This document shows positions 1-10,004 of a stretch of 24,686 nt of DNA, piece after piece; the stretch's first letter is position 1; each line of letters opens with the position of its first letter. Source of the stretch: Spirogloea muscicola (Eukaryota; Streptophyta; Zygnematophyceae; Spirogloeales; Spirogloeaceae). The stretch covers positions 219,542-244,227 of the forward strand of contig WELB01000074.1 of assembly GCA_009602725.1 (NCBI GenBank), read 5' to 3'. The translations under genes were made by a program, and so were the position numbers. The notes under the pieces were generated by a model, which was not told the origin of the DNA, did no database searches, and saw only the letters and a list, made by a program, of their open reading frames with translations.

Positions 1-49
1 CGCAGGTGCCGCCGGCGCAGGCGCGCGCCGCGGCGGCGGCCAGGGCCAT
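1..49 (-). CDS. Possible 5' end of a leftward gene (partial, start only)
   Basis: On the minus strand an ATG at 49-47 opens a frame reading MALAAAAARACAGGTC up to the window edge. An alanine-rich start with arginine and no acidic residues is typical of algal organelle transit peptides, so this may be the first exon of a plastid- or mitochondrion-targeted protein divergent from the deacylase gene. Only 16 codons are visible and GC-rich sequence yields such peptides by chance, so the call is weak. Confidence 0.25.
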   Translation of the reverse strand, partial: MALAAAAARACAGGTC

Positions 50-120
50 GGCGCGGCGCGGGGCGGAAGGGGGGCAGGCTTGACACCCCTAGCCAAGGGT
101 TATAGCCCGACGCAGGGCCT

Positions 121-177
121 GTCGGATGATGGGGCCTCGGGGACGCCACAGGCGTCGGAATAGGCTCCTCATCCGAC
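121..177. repeat. 57-bp imperfect palindrome (nested hairpins)
   Basis: The arms GTCGGATGA (121-129) and TCATCCGAC (169-177) are exact reverse complements. Inside them GACGCC (142-147) pairs with GGCGTC (151-156) around a 3-nt ACA loop, and GGGGCCT can pair with AGGCTCC with one mismatch. The whole 57 bp can fold into one stem-loop. It lies about 135 bp upstream of the deacylase ATG, so it could be a regulatory site or a small repeat. Confidence 0.7.
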
Positions 178-196
178 GCCGCCAATCGTCGGGCTC

Positions 197-197
197 G

Positions 198-240
<43 letters not shown>

Positions 241-246
241 CGCCGC
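197..246. repeat. (CCG)n microsatellite
   Basis: A nearly pure CCG triplet run of about 45 bp with single interruptions (CCA near the start, GTCG near the end) lies in the 5' flank of the deacylase gene. Triplet runs of this kind recur through the window. Confidence 0.9.
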
Positions 247-311
247 TCCCAAAAACTCAATTCCTAATCCTTGTCCCTAGCTCTTGAACCCTAAGCCCGC
301 AGTCGTCGGAG

Positions 312-2321
312 ATGCGGGCGGTGGTGCAGCGCGTCCTCTCGGCGCGCGTCGTGGTGAGCTCCCCGGCGCGTCGGCGCGCGCGCCCGCCTCCGCCGGCGCC
401 GCCGACTCCGCCGCCGCCGCCGCTGGCCGAGCGCTACAGGGTTCAGGGATTAAGGTCGGAGCCGCCCTCTGGCCTGCCTCGCCGCCGCAGGTGGAGGGCC
501 GCGTGGTGTCGGAGGTCGGGCCGGGCCTGTGCGTGCTCGTCGGCCTGCACGAGGCCGACAAGGACGCCGACGCCGAGTTCATGTAACTGCGGCCTCCCCG
601 TCGCTCCTAAAGCTCCACAGCCTATTATGCCGCGGGCCACAGAACATGGCCCAGGCCCACCTTCCCCACCACAATTGCAGCCTTTCTGGCAATGCAGCCC
701 AACGCCCAGGCCGTGCTGCTGCTTATAAATAGACTCAATCCGAAGCCTGAGTTTTGTTATCTCACACTTCAATCTCTCTATGGACTAAATGAACTCTGTT
801 CTGAGATAATAGTGATAGTAGTAGAAGAAGATGCGCTTAAGATTTGAGCCGCTGCCAGCCACCACCCACGTCCTGCTGCGGCGGCTGCAGCTGCCGGCGG
901 GTGCTCAACATGCGGCTGTGGCCCGATGAGGCGACGGGCAAGGCTTGGGACAAGAGTGTAGGTCCGCCGCCGGCCGGCCCTCGTCCTTGTTTGTGCGGCT
1001 ATGGTCAATGTCAATTCGGCGCGCCTAATGAAGGGCTACTTTCTGCGGCCCCTCTTGACGTTGTGCAGGTCGTGCAGCGCAACTATGAGGTTCTCATCGG
1101 TGAGTGCTTGCCACGCTTGTCTTGGATGCACCCCCCCGCAGTTGGCCCTCCATTACCCAGTTCACGCTCCGTTCCTTTGCAGTAGGAGCTCTTCATTGCC
1201 AGCTGACGATCGCTGGCTCAGTAGGCGCAGCCTTGAGGCTTTGTCGCCACCATAGCTACTACAGATTATTGACGAGGATATGTAGAATTTGGGATTCCGA
1301 TGGAATTTTCACTTTGTAGTGAAGGAGTGCATGGGTAAGACAATTAAATATTGACTGTACTTCAGCTCATATCCCGAACTTAAACTGGCTCACTCTCCAG
1401 TGAGCCAGTTCACACTGTACGGCGTTTTGAAGGGCAATAAGCCGGACTTCCACGTGGCGATGCCGCCGCAGCAGGCACGACCATTCTATGCAGCCCTTGT
1501 GCAGCGTGCTGGAGAGGCCTACCGCCCTGACGCTGTCAAAGGTGGGTGCAATATGCTCAGTCCAAGATCACGCTCAAAGACCTGACTAGCAAGGCCAGGC
1601 CCCTATAATTCCACTTTCAGCCAGACGTGCCTGCAAAAACTTAATATGTTAGAGCTTCCTTCAAAGGCAGTAGTTGTCTGCACCCCATAACCAGGTAATT
1701 CTGGTGAATACGAAGGCTTCTGCGTGCAGTTGCGAAATGGGTGCAGGCCACTTCTGGACTCTGTTTTGGGTTGTGGGGAGATCCTCTTGTGAAGGGACTC
1801 ATTGCATTCTCAAGCGTGGAAAGCACGAGCACTCTTGCACATGAATATACTCCTCAAATGACCTCCCTGCTCTGTGCTGCCTCCTTGTGTTACTGTGTCA
1901 GACGGTATCTTCGGCGCAATGATGGAGGTGATACAGTCGAGCAAAAGCCTTTTGCTCTCCTTTCTTCTAATCTCTGGCGCTTGGACCTGGTCCACGTACA
2001 CGAGGCACTATGCATGCATGAGGCTACTATCTGGGCAGTCCTGCTTGCAGTGGCCTAGAAGTCTGTCAATCGTGTATGGCGCAGTGCTAGCATTCATGCA
2101 CCACATCTGACCACCATGCGTGCGTCTCAATCAGAGCATCAAGCCTGCAAGAGACTGCTGGTGCCGCATTTATGTGGTCCTCGTCTGCTTTGGCATGCAC
2201 TTTGAAGCTTTGGAGCTTGCGCTGAAGTGTAGGCAGTCGGCTGTGTGTGCAGGTTCACATCGTCAATGACGGGCCAGTGACTATGCACATTGATTCCCAG
2301 AAAACACTGGCATCCGAGTAG
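312..2321 (+). CDS. DTD1: D-aminoacyl-tRNA deacylase (DTD1 family), 7 exons
   Basis: Removes D-amino acids (and achiral glycine mischarged on tRNA-Ala) from tRNA, proofreading chirality before translation. Exons: 312-353, 491-582, 891-957, 1069-1099, 1401-1541, 1902-1927, 2253-2321. All junctions are GT-AG and the joined frame is 155 aa, close to the usual 145-155. It starts MRAVVQRVLSARVV, the family N-terminus, and carries both signature motifs: SQFTLYG (catalytic Ser-Gln, about residues 78-84) and NDGPVT (about 137-142, the Gly-cisPro substrate-selection loop). NMRLWPDE, LKGNKPDFHVAMP and YRPDAVKDGIFGAMMEV are also typical. The ATG at 312 is chosen because the family begins exactly there. 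No transit peptide is visible, so the product is probably cytosolic. It converges on the NEF1-like gene. Family recognition is from memory; the exon joins are read from the sequence. Confidence 0.93.
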
Positions 2322-2750
2322 CCAAGCCTTTGTAATATGTGCCGACCAGGACTGATTACGAAATTCTTTGTAAGACCAGCTGCGTAAACTGCTGCTTTGC
2401 CTGGCGCCCTTCAGCAGTTGCGTGCTTGCCTACCTTCCAAGCTGGAAACAGTTATTTAAGTGGCAGCTTGGCTGCTTGATAGCCCTTGCAACACCTCTGT
2501 ACCAGTTAAAGATGACAAGGCGACAGCACTGGCCTTGTTCGTCAGCCCTGTCATGATGGACAGCCCCCTGCGGGGCTGGTGACAACTCTTAACCGCAAAA
2601 TCTCACGGGTGGCGAACACCGCGCAAACATGGTCCCTGAATGCCACTACAAGCAAGGAGTGTGGCCTGCCTTGGAGGCCGTACACGTCAATGGGGTCGCC
2701 ATTAAAGCGTGTTGTGGATGTGCAAAGAGCAGACAGACAGCAGAGCCTGC
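2322..2750. other. Convergent intergenic region, deacylase / NEF1-like
   Basis: These 429 bp separate the 3' ends of two convergent genes and presumably hold both 3' UTRs. Apart from the TGTAA motifs near the left end I see no ORF with recognisable content, no RNA gene and no repeat. Confidence 0.6.
2331..2373 (+). terminator. TGTAA-type poly(A) signals after the deacylase gene
   Basis: TGTAA occurs at 2331-2335 and again at 2369-2373, just after the deacylase stop codon (2319-2321). TGTAA (UGUAA) is the usual polyadenylation signal of chlorophyte algae. The first copy would leave a very short 3' UTR, so the second may be the one used. A five-base match is weak by itself. Confidence 0.4.
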
Positions 2751-5700
2751 TCAGATGAGCTTCAGCCCGGCGAGGCGCACGTGCCGGGTGACAAGGTACT
2801 GTGTGACGGCAAAGACCAGGCCGAGGGCAGCCAAGATCTTGATAGCGTCAACGTCTGCGAGGGCGAGGGCCGGCAGGTTGAGCGGGCTGACGAGAATGAG
2901 CAGGAGGTCCGATCGCTTGACCTGATTCCACAGGAACATGGAGAACAGCACGTGGTTGGGCAGCGTGAGCAGGAGCATGGCAGCATTCTTCAGCGCCCAA
3001 CTGGCTCCGGGGAGCTGCGTGGCTGCTGCCCAATCCCCCGCCTGCTCAGCACGAAGAGCAGTCAGGTGTCACTGGCCTCCAACACGCACCAACATTCTGG
3101 GCTGATCTCAAGCAAGGCTGACTCCGAAGATGATGTCAAACACTTTGGCATCCTTGACAAAAACCGAGCAACATGAGAGAAACAGCTCATATGCTATCAG
3201 ATGCAGAGAGAAATCAAGCGCTGCCGCTCTCAAAGGGACGTAAGAGTCGCATGCAAAGCTAGCAAGAAGCTGGGTCCGCCCTCACATGAAAGCCAAGGCT
3301 GAGCTCCTGCCAAACGCGTAGTCCCGCCAGGTACGCAAGGTACGCGGAAGTTGCGAGGCTAAGGGGGAAGTAGCGCTGCTTGTCGGTGAAGCCCGAGAGA
3401 ATGGTTCGGTCCTGGTTGAGCAGCAGGAGGATGGGCGCGATGAAGAAGATGGCGCGATCGGCATGGGTTGTCAGCGAGCCAGTGAGAGAGAGGCAGGTTG
3501 CAAAGCAGAGCAGCGTAGCAACATTGCCAACGGCCGGCATCCATGCTCCATCCGCCGCCAGCTTCTTGATGGAGAACGTGGAGGCCACACTTGTGCGCCT
3601 CTGCACAAGGTGATTAAAGAGCGTTTTACCAATGTCACAGGCTATCAAGTTGACACTACACGTGCGCGCACATTAAAAGGTAACCATTAGATGTGGTGAA
3701 TGATAAGGATTCAACAATACTAGTCTCTAAAGTTAGCACTCAGGGCATTTGCCGTGCCACTCTTATCATTTCCAAGTCTGACTGAATGCCAATCCTAGTT
3801 GAAGGCGTCTATTACAAGACAATGATGCAGATTGACAGAAGCCGAGAGCTCTTTGACCAAGTTGCAGGCGCACTTTAGGGTGGAGCACGGCAGAAGGCGG
3901 CACCTGCACATTTCGATGGTGGGGCATGAAGGACGAGGATGGCGAGAGGTGGCGACTTGAGCCGCCACCCACGAGGCGGTCCTTCGTCTTATCTCTTACA
4001 AGTCCCGTGAGCTTCACCTTCACCTCCAAGGCAATCAGCATGAATGACGCTGCATACAAGCCAAGCAGCTGCTCTCGGCCCCCCTGCAAACGATCAGCAT
4101 GTTGCGTCTCAGAAGGAGTGCAGCTTCAGAGGGAGTCAGGATGGCAAGGACAGTGGCTAACCAATTATACATTTTGAAAAACTCTCCTAAGTAGTAGCAA
4201 CCTGATTAAGAAGGTCTAACAATAGAAACTCTTGCAGACAGTAACGATGAAAGAGAAAAACACAACCCTGACTGAGCAGCGAATAGTGCATGAAGCGACA
4301 CAGTAACAATCAAAAGAATGGGTCATCAGTGCTCACCTCAATCACAAGCTCACGATCATACTCGGCCTGGAAGTCCACTGACGACTCGTCTTCTGTGGGT
4401 GGCCGGTTGATTTGGCCCTCGACCAGGTACATGACTGACATGACAGTAAAAGAACCTCAAGGTCCAGTGTGATTCAGGAACCCCAAATGCAGGAAAGCCT
4501 TTGGACTGCAAGTTTACTAGATACAAGCAGCTATAAGTGATGCTCTTACAAAATACAAGCACAAAGAACTTGTTTTAATCAGAGGTGCTCACCTGGGAGC
4601 AGTGCCACAAAGAGTGCAAAGATCCAGGGAAGCAGTCGTGGGCTTGATGCTGAAGGATGGTGGGCAAAGACGACAAAAACTGATGCTGCAATTGCAGCAG
4701 CAACAAGCAGGGCGTGTAGGAGGGGGAAGTCCGCAAAGTATTGAAGGCAGAGGTAGACGCCCAAGCTGGCACCGACTGCTATAGAATAGCCCAGCCGCAC
4801 GGCTGCAACCTGAAGAGAAGCTCTTGCCCTTGTGCTCGTCAGCAACTGGGTAAGTTCAAGTCAGTAGAAAGGCATCATCTGAATAATTAATAGGCTTACA
4901 TCTATTAACAAGAATTGCAGCCTGCTTGTCACTGAACTTATGACTCATCTGAGTGCAACGTTATGGATCAAGGTCGAGGGTGAGAGATATGTCTGGACCG
5001 CCAACTTTGAGCTTACAGACATGCAATTACAGCTTGTCGGGATCAAGATCAGCATGAGCCGACACAAAGTACCTGCTGAACGGGGATGGCGGACATTGCG
5101 GCAGCCAGGCTTGCTACAAGAGACGCCAGCAGGAACCACGACGCCCAAGTGCTGCCCCTGCTGGGCTCCCCATAGATTGCCATCTCTTCTGGATCGTGCA
5201 TTGAAGTGAATTCTGACGGTCCCCGAAAAAAGAGGCTGGCGAGCGGCAAAGGCACCGGTGGCTGGAGGAGGACAAACAGCAGGCCCGTTGCCACAAGCAG
5301 CACAAGTGCTCGCCGTGCTGCCTGCAGATGACAAAGCGACGGTGAGAAGAGAAGGGTACCCTTGCGCAACAATCAACTGTGGAGGCTAGGCCGTGGAGCC
5401 TTCCACTGGCAGCAACCAAAGAAAGTAATCGTGACATTATGCTGCTTGACCCAAATTATTGTTACTTGTATCCTCTAACAATCGACTCACCAGTATGTGA
5501 GAGAAGTGGAGGCTGACGATTGGCATGCAGCCAGCCCCTGTGACCAGCAGCAGTGCGCCGATACCCGCGCCATCGGTGGGCAGCTCCCCAGTGAGCCATG
5601 CGAGGGCGTCACATATGGCGGCCCGACAGGTCCAAACGGCAACGAAGACGGCGCCAGCGTGAGCGTACCCCTGCCACACCTTCATCCTGCTCACACCGCC

Positions 5701-8700
5701 GCCACCTCCGCCTCCACCACCACCAACATTGCCGCCGGCTCCTTTTGTTGTGTCCCTGCAGGTGAACCGAGCTTTCTTGTTGAGCAGCTAGGACTAAGGC
5801 TTCAAGGCTTCAGGAGCAAGTTGTAGGACTGATGGAATTCACTTATGTGAAGCCCTTGCTTAAATGCACAGCAGTGATTTCATGGAGACAGAGTGCCAAA
5901 CACATCCCTCTGATCCTAAACCTTTGAAGCTTGAATTCTCTGGTGGGGAGAAGACCTGTAGAGGAGCATGGGTGGCGTGATGGCGAGGATGAGCAAGGCG
6001 CTCGCCCACACTGTCATGGTCGTCTGAATGAGCAGCATCGGCAGCTTCGCAAGGTACAGCGAGGATGCCAACCAGGCGGCCCACGGGCTGGCCTTGCCCA
6101 CCGCCTCCAACCGTCGCACAGCGACAAAGCCAGCGACCGTGGTGAGGACGACAAGGTAGCCAGGGTACAGGCCCTCCTCGTCCATTTGGACAGGCCACGT
6201 GAAGAGGCGGTTCTCTAACCTGCCCATGGTCACAGATAAAGCGCTTTGAACACTTATGACTAAAAGTGTCAATTTATTGTAATCTCCAAAACCTTCTCAA
6301 CTCCTTCTGAACCCCTTCTGCTGCCGCCGCCGCTGACAAGAAAAGCCTGGACTATTCTCTCAAGAACTCATCAGATACATGTTTGTTTACAAGCAAGCTC
6401 GAGTTCCAGAGCCGTCCACCCTGACTGCCAGATGCACAAAATGGCTGGCGGGTAGTACGATGAGCACATAGGCACCTGCAGAGAAGAAAGGCCTGCGCCA
6501 CGAGGAAGATACCAACCAGGGGCTTGGACAAGCCGGGAGCGAGTAGCGCCGCGCCGGGCATGAGGAGGGCTAGCGTCACGCCCACAATGAGCTGCTCGCA
6601 GACTTCCTTAACTGTGAGCTGGCTGATGCTGTCGCTCAAGTTCCAGAAGCTGTGGGCCACAAACCACGCAGCAGAGAGCACGGCGGCTGCAGCAAAGACG
6701 AAGTAGGACATGGTGGTGCCGGACGTGGCGTGTTGAGCCAAGTAAACGGCCGCGATTGCTGGGGCAGGCAGTATCTGCAGCACAAGGCAGACATTTGAGG
6801 AACAGCTCAATGTGGAGCAGTGGCAGATCCTCGGCCATCACAAGCATGCTTGATAAAAGTGGTGCCCATGAATGTTGACAAGGACGTATTGCTCAAAGAG
6901 CTCTGAAGCAACGGACATGACCAGACCCATCATTGCTGTTAAGGCTTGTTCATGATTCAGAGATAGCATTGCATCCAGGTGGTGGCACGTGCTGCAGCGG
7001 AGCTGCGGTGCCGTCCAGCATGCACGCAGCCCGTGGTCAGGCGATGCAGCTCATCAATTCCATCAAGGCAAGGATGAACGCTAAGAACCATTGCAAGTCT
7101 GACTGAGCTGCCACCGCCATTGACTCACTGATTGTTTCCTTGAGGGTGATGATGACCTTGTGCAAGAGAGGTAAGGCATGCTTTGAACTTTACGCTCCGA
7201 CTGAAAGAGAGCTCAGAGTGACTGCTTACTGATTGCTCTCACCTTCAAAGGCATGCCGAGGACCAAAGCCCCTGAGACCGCAGCCACCAACAGCACCACT
7301 GTCACCAACGTGGAGCTGCCAGCAGGAAATTTACAATAAGGTCAGTCTTATACCTGATTGCCATCATGTGAAAGTCCTACTTTCGACACCATAGCTTGTT
7401 TGCTTCAGTTTTTCACTTGCTGAAACAATTACCTCTACCCCTCACTATTACCTGAAGATTGAACGGCAATGCCATACGTGCACACCGCGTGCCAGTCTCT
7501 GGAAGCCCATTGCTCCTTATTGACAGCACGGCAGGCAAGCGGAGCACGAATAAGGAGTAACTCACTTTACGGCGCCCTTGGTGAGGCCCATGGCATGTGC
7601 AGCGCAGGCCAGGCCGACACCATACACCGCCAGCGTGACAAGGAGGACGTTGAAGGGTGCGGGCAAGCTGATGTAGTGGCCAAACGAGTGGAAGATGACG
7701 CGGGCCTCCAGGCAGCCCAGGACGATCAGCAGACTCACGAGGCCATTCCAAGCCCGCACCTGTAGAAGCACAGATGCGTGCTCAAGGAGCAGTAAGACGG
7801 GCGTCAACGCGCTGCACTCCCGAGATCAGAGGCCATTCGAAGAGCATCCATCTCCACTCTGACGCGCATTGCCATTTTCCAGAGTTGTCCACCACCTAGG
7901 CTTAACTCGTGCTCCACGCATCAATGGAGTGGGCAAGCGCGTGCATGGATAGAGGAAAGAGATAGCAAAGATGATAGGAGAGCATTTGATTGCCAATACT
8001 GAGGACCAGGCGTGAGAGAGAAGAGCAAAGGCTCGATGACCTTGTGCATGTTCTTGGAGCTCAGATGAAGCCACCAGAGCGCGCCACGCGTGGTAGCAAA
8101 GAGTTGGAAGAGCACCGGCACGAAGAAGAGGAGCAGTAGATCGCAGACCTCCTCGAGTCCAACGGGCCTGGATTGCCAGCAAGGAGGATGAACATCGGGC
8201 ACCATTGTGCACAGATTGCCTTGACTACATAGGAAGCCGAAAGTTGTGCCGCTGAGTCTGCTTAATCAGGGGCAAGGGTGGTGCAGGTCGCGCGCGATAC
8301 CTGCTGTGGTAGATGGCGAGGAAGAAGGCAAGCGGGAGGAAGAGGAGGGCGGCGGAGTGCAGGCAGCTCTCAAGTGGGCCTAGTATGAGGTCGTCACTGC
8401 CACCGACGGCGCTGCTGCCGCCGTGGCCGCGCTCGGCCTTGGCACGGAAGGAGGAGGGTCTGGGGAGCGAGAAGAGCCAGTAGAGGCCAAAGAGGATGGG
8501 CATGAGGTAGAAGGGCGCCGCGGCGACGCCGGCGGCGGCGATCACGCCCCACGTCTGGATGGCGGCGGCCACCAGCGGGCAGCACGCAAAGAGCAGGCGC
8601 TCGAGGGCCAGCACCACTGCCGGCTGCTCGAGCTGCAGCCAGCGGAACTGGCGGGCCAGATGGTAGCGAGGAGCGCATGTCAGGATGGCCACAGCAGTGG

Positions 8701-9656
8701 AGCTCCGGCTGCTACTTAGTGGGACAGCAAGCGAGAGGTAACCACAGATGGAGACCATGACGGAGGGCATTACGACTATACAACCACTGGAGGATTTAGG
8801 GGTTTGGGCTTAGATGGACAAGGGTGATCGCGGCTGCTGCTTAGGTTACAGCAAGAGAACGGTAAACACAAACGGAGGCCATGATGGAGGGCACTACGGC
8901 TCTGCTGCCACTGGGGGTCCAAGGGTTTGGGCTTAAGTTGGCAATGGTGATCGCAGCGGTGGCGGCGGCAGTAGCGACGGCCTCTCTCACCTGGAGCGAC
9001 GCCCAGATGCCGCAGAGGAAGATGAGGTGGAGGCAGGTGAAGAGGACGAGGCCGGAGAGGGCGAGTGGGAGGCCGGGCGCGAAGCCAACGCCGGAGAGCG
9101 CGGCGGCCGCGGCGCAGGCGAAGAGCGTGGCCCAGATGCCGAAGAAGGCGGCGAGGCGCATCTGGAGCGCGTCGAGGATGTAGGCGGCCATGAGGCCGAC
9201 GGTGGCGGTGCCGAGCACGGCGCGGCCGCCTGCGCCGAGCACAACGAGGACGCAGGGCACGAGCGCCGCGGCCACGCGGCCATTGTAGGCAAACGGCCTC
9301 GGCGTGAACCTGCGGCCGCAACTAGCACCATCGTCATGGCGTGACTCCCGCTAATCGCCATGACCAGCCGGGCGACGGCGTGAGCCGGCGCTGCAAAGCT
9401 TGGACGGCGCGAAGCCGACCATTGCTGGGGAGTCGACGACGACATGCGGCGGCGGCGGCGGCGGCGGCGGTAGCAGCGGAGGCGGCTAAGAGCGGCAGCC
9501 TAAAAAGGCAAACCTGGAGTCGCCCGGCAGCCGTGGCGGCGGCGGCTGCTGCTGGTAGTGCTGGAGGCCGCCGTCGTAGCTCGTCGTGGTGGTGCCGTAC
9601 TCCCGCTCGTCGCCGCCGGCGGCCGCCGCCGCAGCGGCGTACCCGCGGTTGTACAT
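2751..9656 (-). CDS. NEF1: NEF1-like polytopic membrane protein (NO EXINE FORMATION 1 family), 15 exons
   Basis: Exons, 5' to 3' on the minus strand: 9656-9514, 9309-8991, 8647-8301, 8167-8041, 7759-7566, 7315-7243, 6774-6476, 6219-5956, 5755-5491, 5321-5073, 4809-4593, 4434-4337, 4083-3904, 3600-3286, 3014-2751. All 14 introns are GT-AG and in phase, giving about 1117 aa (Arabidopsis NEF1 is about 1120). Landmarks shared with plant NEF1 as I recall it: FAYNGRVAAALVPC (54-67), QPAVVLALERLLF, CDLLLLFFVPVLFQLFATTR, VIFHSFGHYI, WFVAHSFWNL, MKVWQGYAHA (about 613), AWMPAVGNVAT (about 944), FTDKQRYFP. Hydrophobic segments run throughout, so it has many transmembrane helices. In Arabidopsis NEF1 is a plastid-associated membrane protein needed for pollen exine and lipid supply; its algal role is unknown. 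Oddities are a polyglycine loop (about residues 598-610) and an N-terminus of polyalanine and glutamine/proline. The ATG at 9656 is the nearest Met before the conserved region. Confidence 0.9.
8707..8954. repeat. Tandem duplication of a ~124-bp unit inside NEF1 intron 2
   Basis: Unit 1 (8707-8831) and unit 2 (8832-8954) both start GGCTGCT and end GTGATCGC, and share blocks in order: CTTAG, ACAGCAAG, CCATGA followed by GGAGGGCA, CCACTGG, GGGTTTGGGCTTA. They have diverged by substitutions and small indels. The pair lies wholly within the intron between exons 2 and 3 (8648-8990) and leaves the splice sites intact. Confidence 0.85.
9446..9470. repeat. (GGC)n microsatellite in NEF1 intron 1
   Basis: A pure GGC triplet run of about 25 bp within the first intron (9310-9513) of the NEF1-like gene. 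Confidence 0.85.
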
Positions 9657-10004
9657 CGCTCCGCGTCGGCCGCCGGCGCCGCGGAGGCTCAGCGGGCGGC
9701 CCGCCGCCNGGTTACGTGGACTGCCAGCTCTGCGGCTGCGTTCCTCCGCGCTGAGTCGCCAATCGACGTGGAGCCTCCATGGCAGGCGAAGTGGTGCCAC
9801 GCCGTCGGAACCCTGGGTCCACGAGGGATGTGGAGCCAGCGTGGCAGGGGCACGTAGGCCGCGAGCCACCCCGCCTCGGCCGCTGCCACCTTGGCCTTCG
9901 CGCCCCCTGCCGGCGGCCCGGCGCCCGCCGCAATTGGCGGCGGCCTTGGCGACGGCCTTGGCGGCGGCCTTGTTGGCGGCCTTGGCGGCGCGGCTACCGC
10001 GGCA
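9657..10004. promoter_or_regulatory. Divergent promoter region, NEF1-like / prenyltransferase alpha
   Basis: The 348 bp between two head-to-head start codons must hold both 5' UTRs and promoters. It is very GC-rich, has one undetermined base (9709) and contains repeats of GGCGGCCTTGGCGACGG type near 9945-9990. I see no TATA box or other core element. If the downstream ATG of the transferase gene (10230) is used, the shared region is about 573 bp. Confidence 0.5.

Larger units (their letters stand above)
50..311. promoter_or_regulatory. Gap upstream of the deacylase gene, possible divergent promoter
   Basis: The 262 bp hold the 5' flank of the + strand deacylase gene and, if the leftward ATG at 49 is real, a shared promoter. 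I see a 57-bp imperfect palindrome (121-177), a CCG triplet run (about 197-246) and a less GC-rich stretch just before the ATG at 312. No TATA box is convincing. Confidence 0.4.

Noticed and set aside
2709-3176. Long + strand open frame (155 codons) opposite the end of the NEF1-like gene
   Set aside because: It is antisense to the last NEF1-like exon, whose minus-strand translation has a conserved membrane-protein ending; the + strand peptide is a shadow.
8423-9344. + strand open frames opposite NEF1-like exons 2 and 3
   Set aside because: They are antisense to conserved exons and have only low-complexity Gly/Glu/Arg content.
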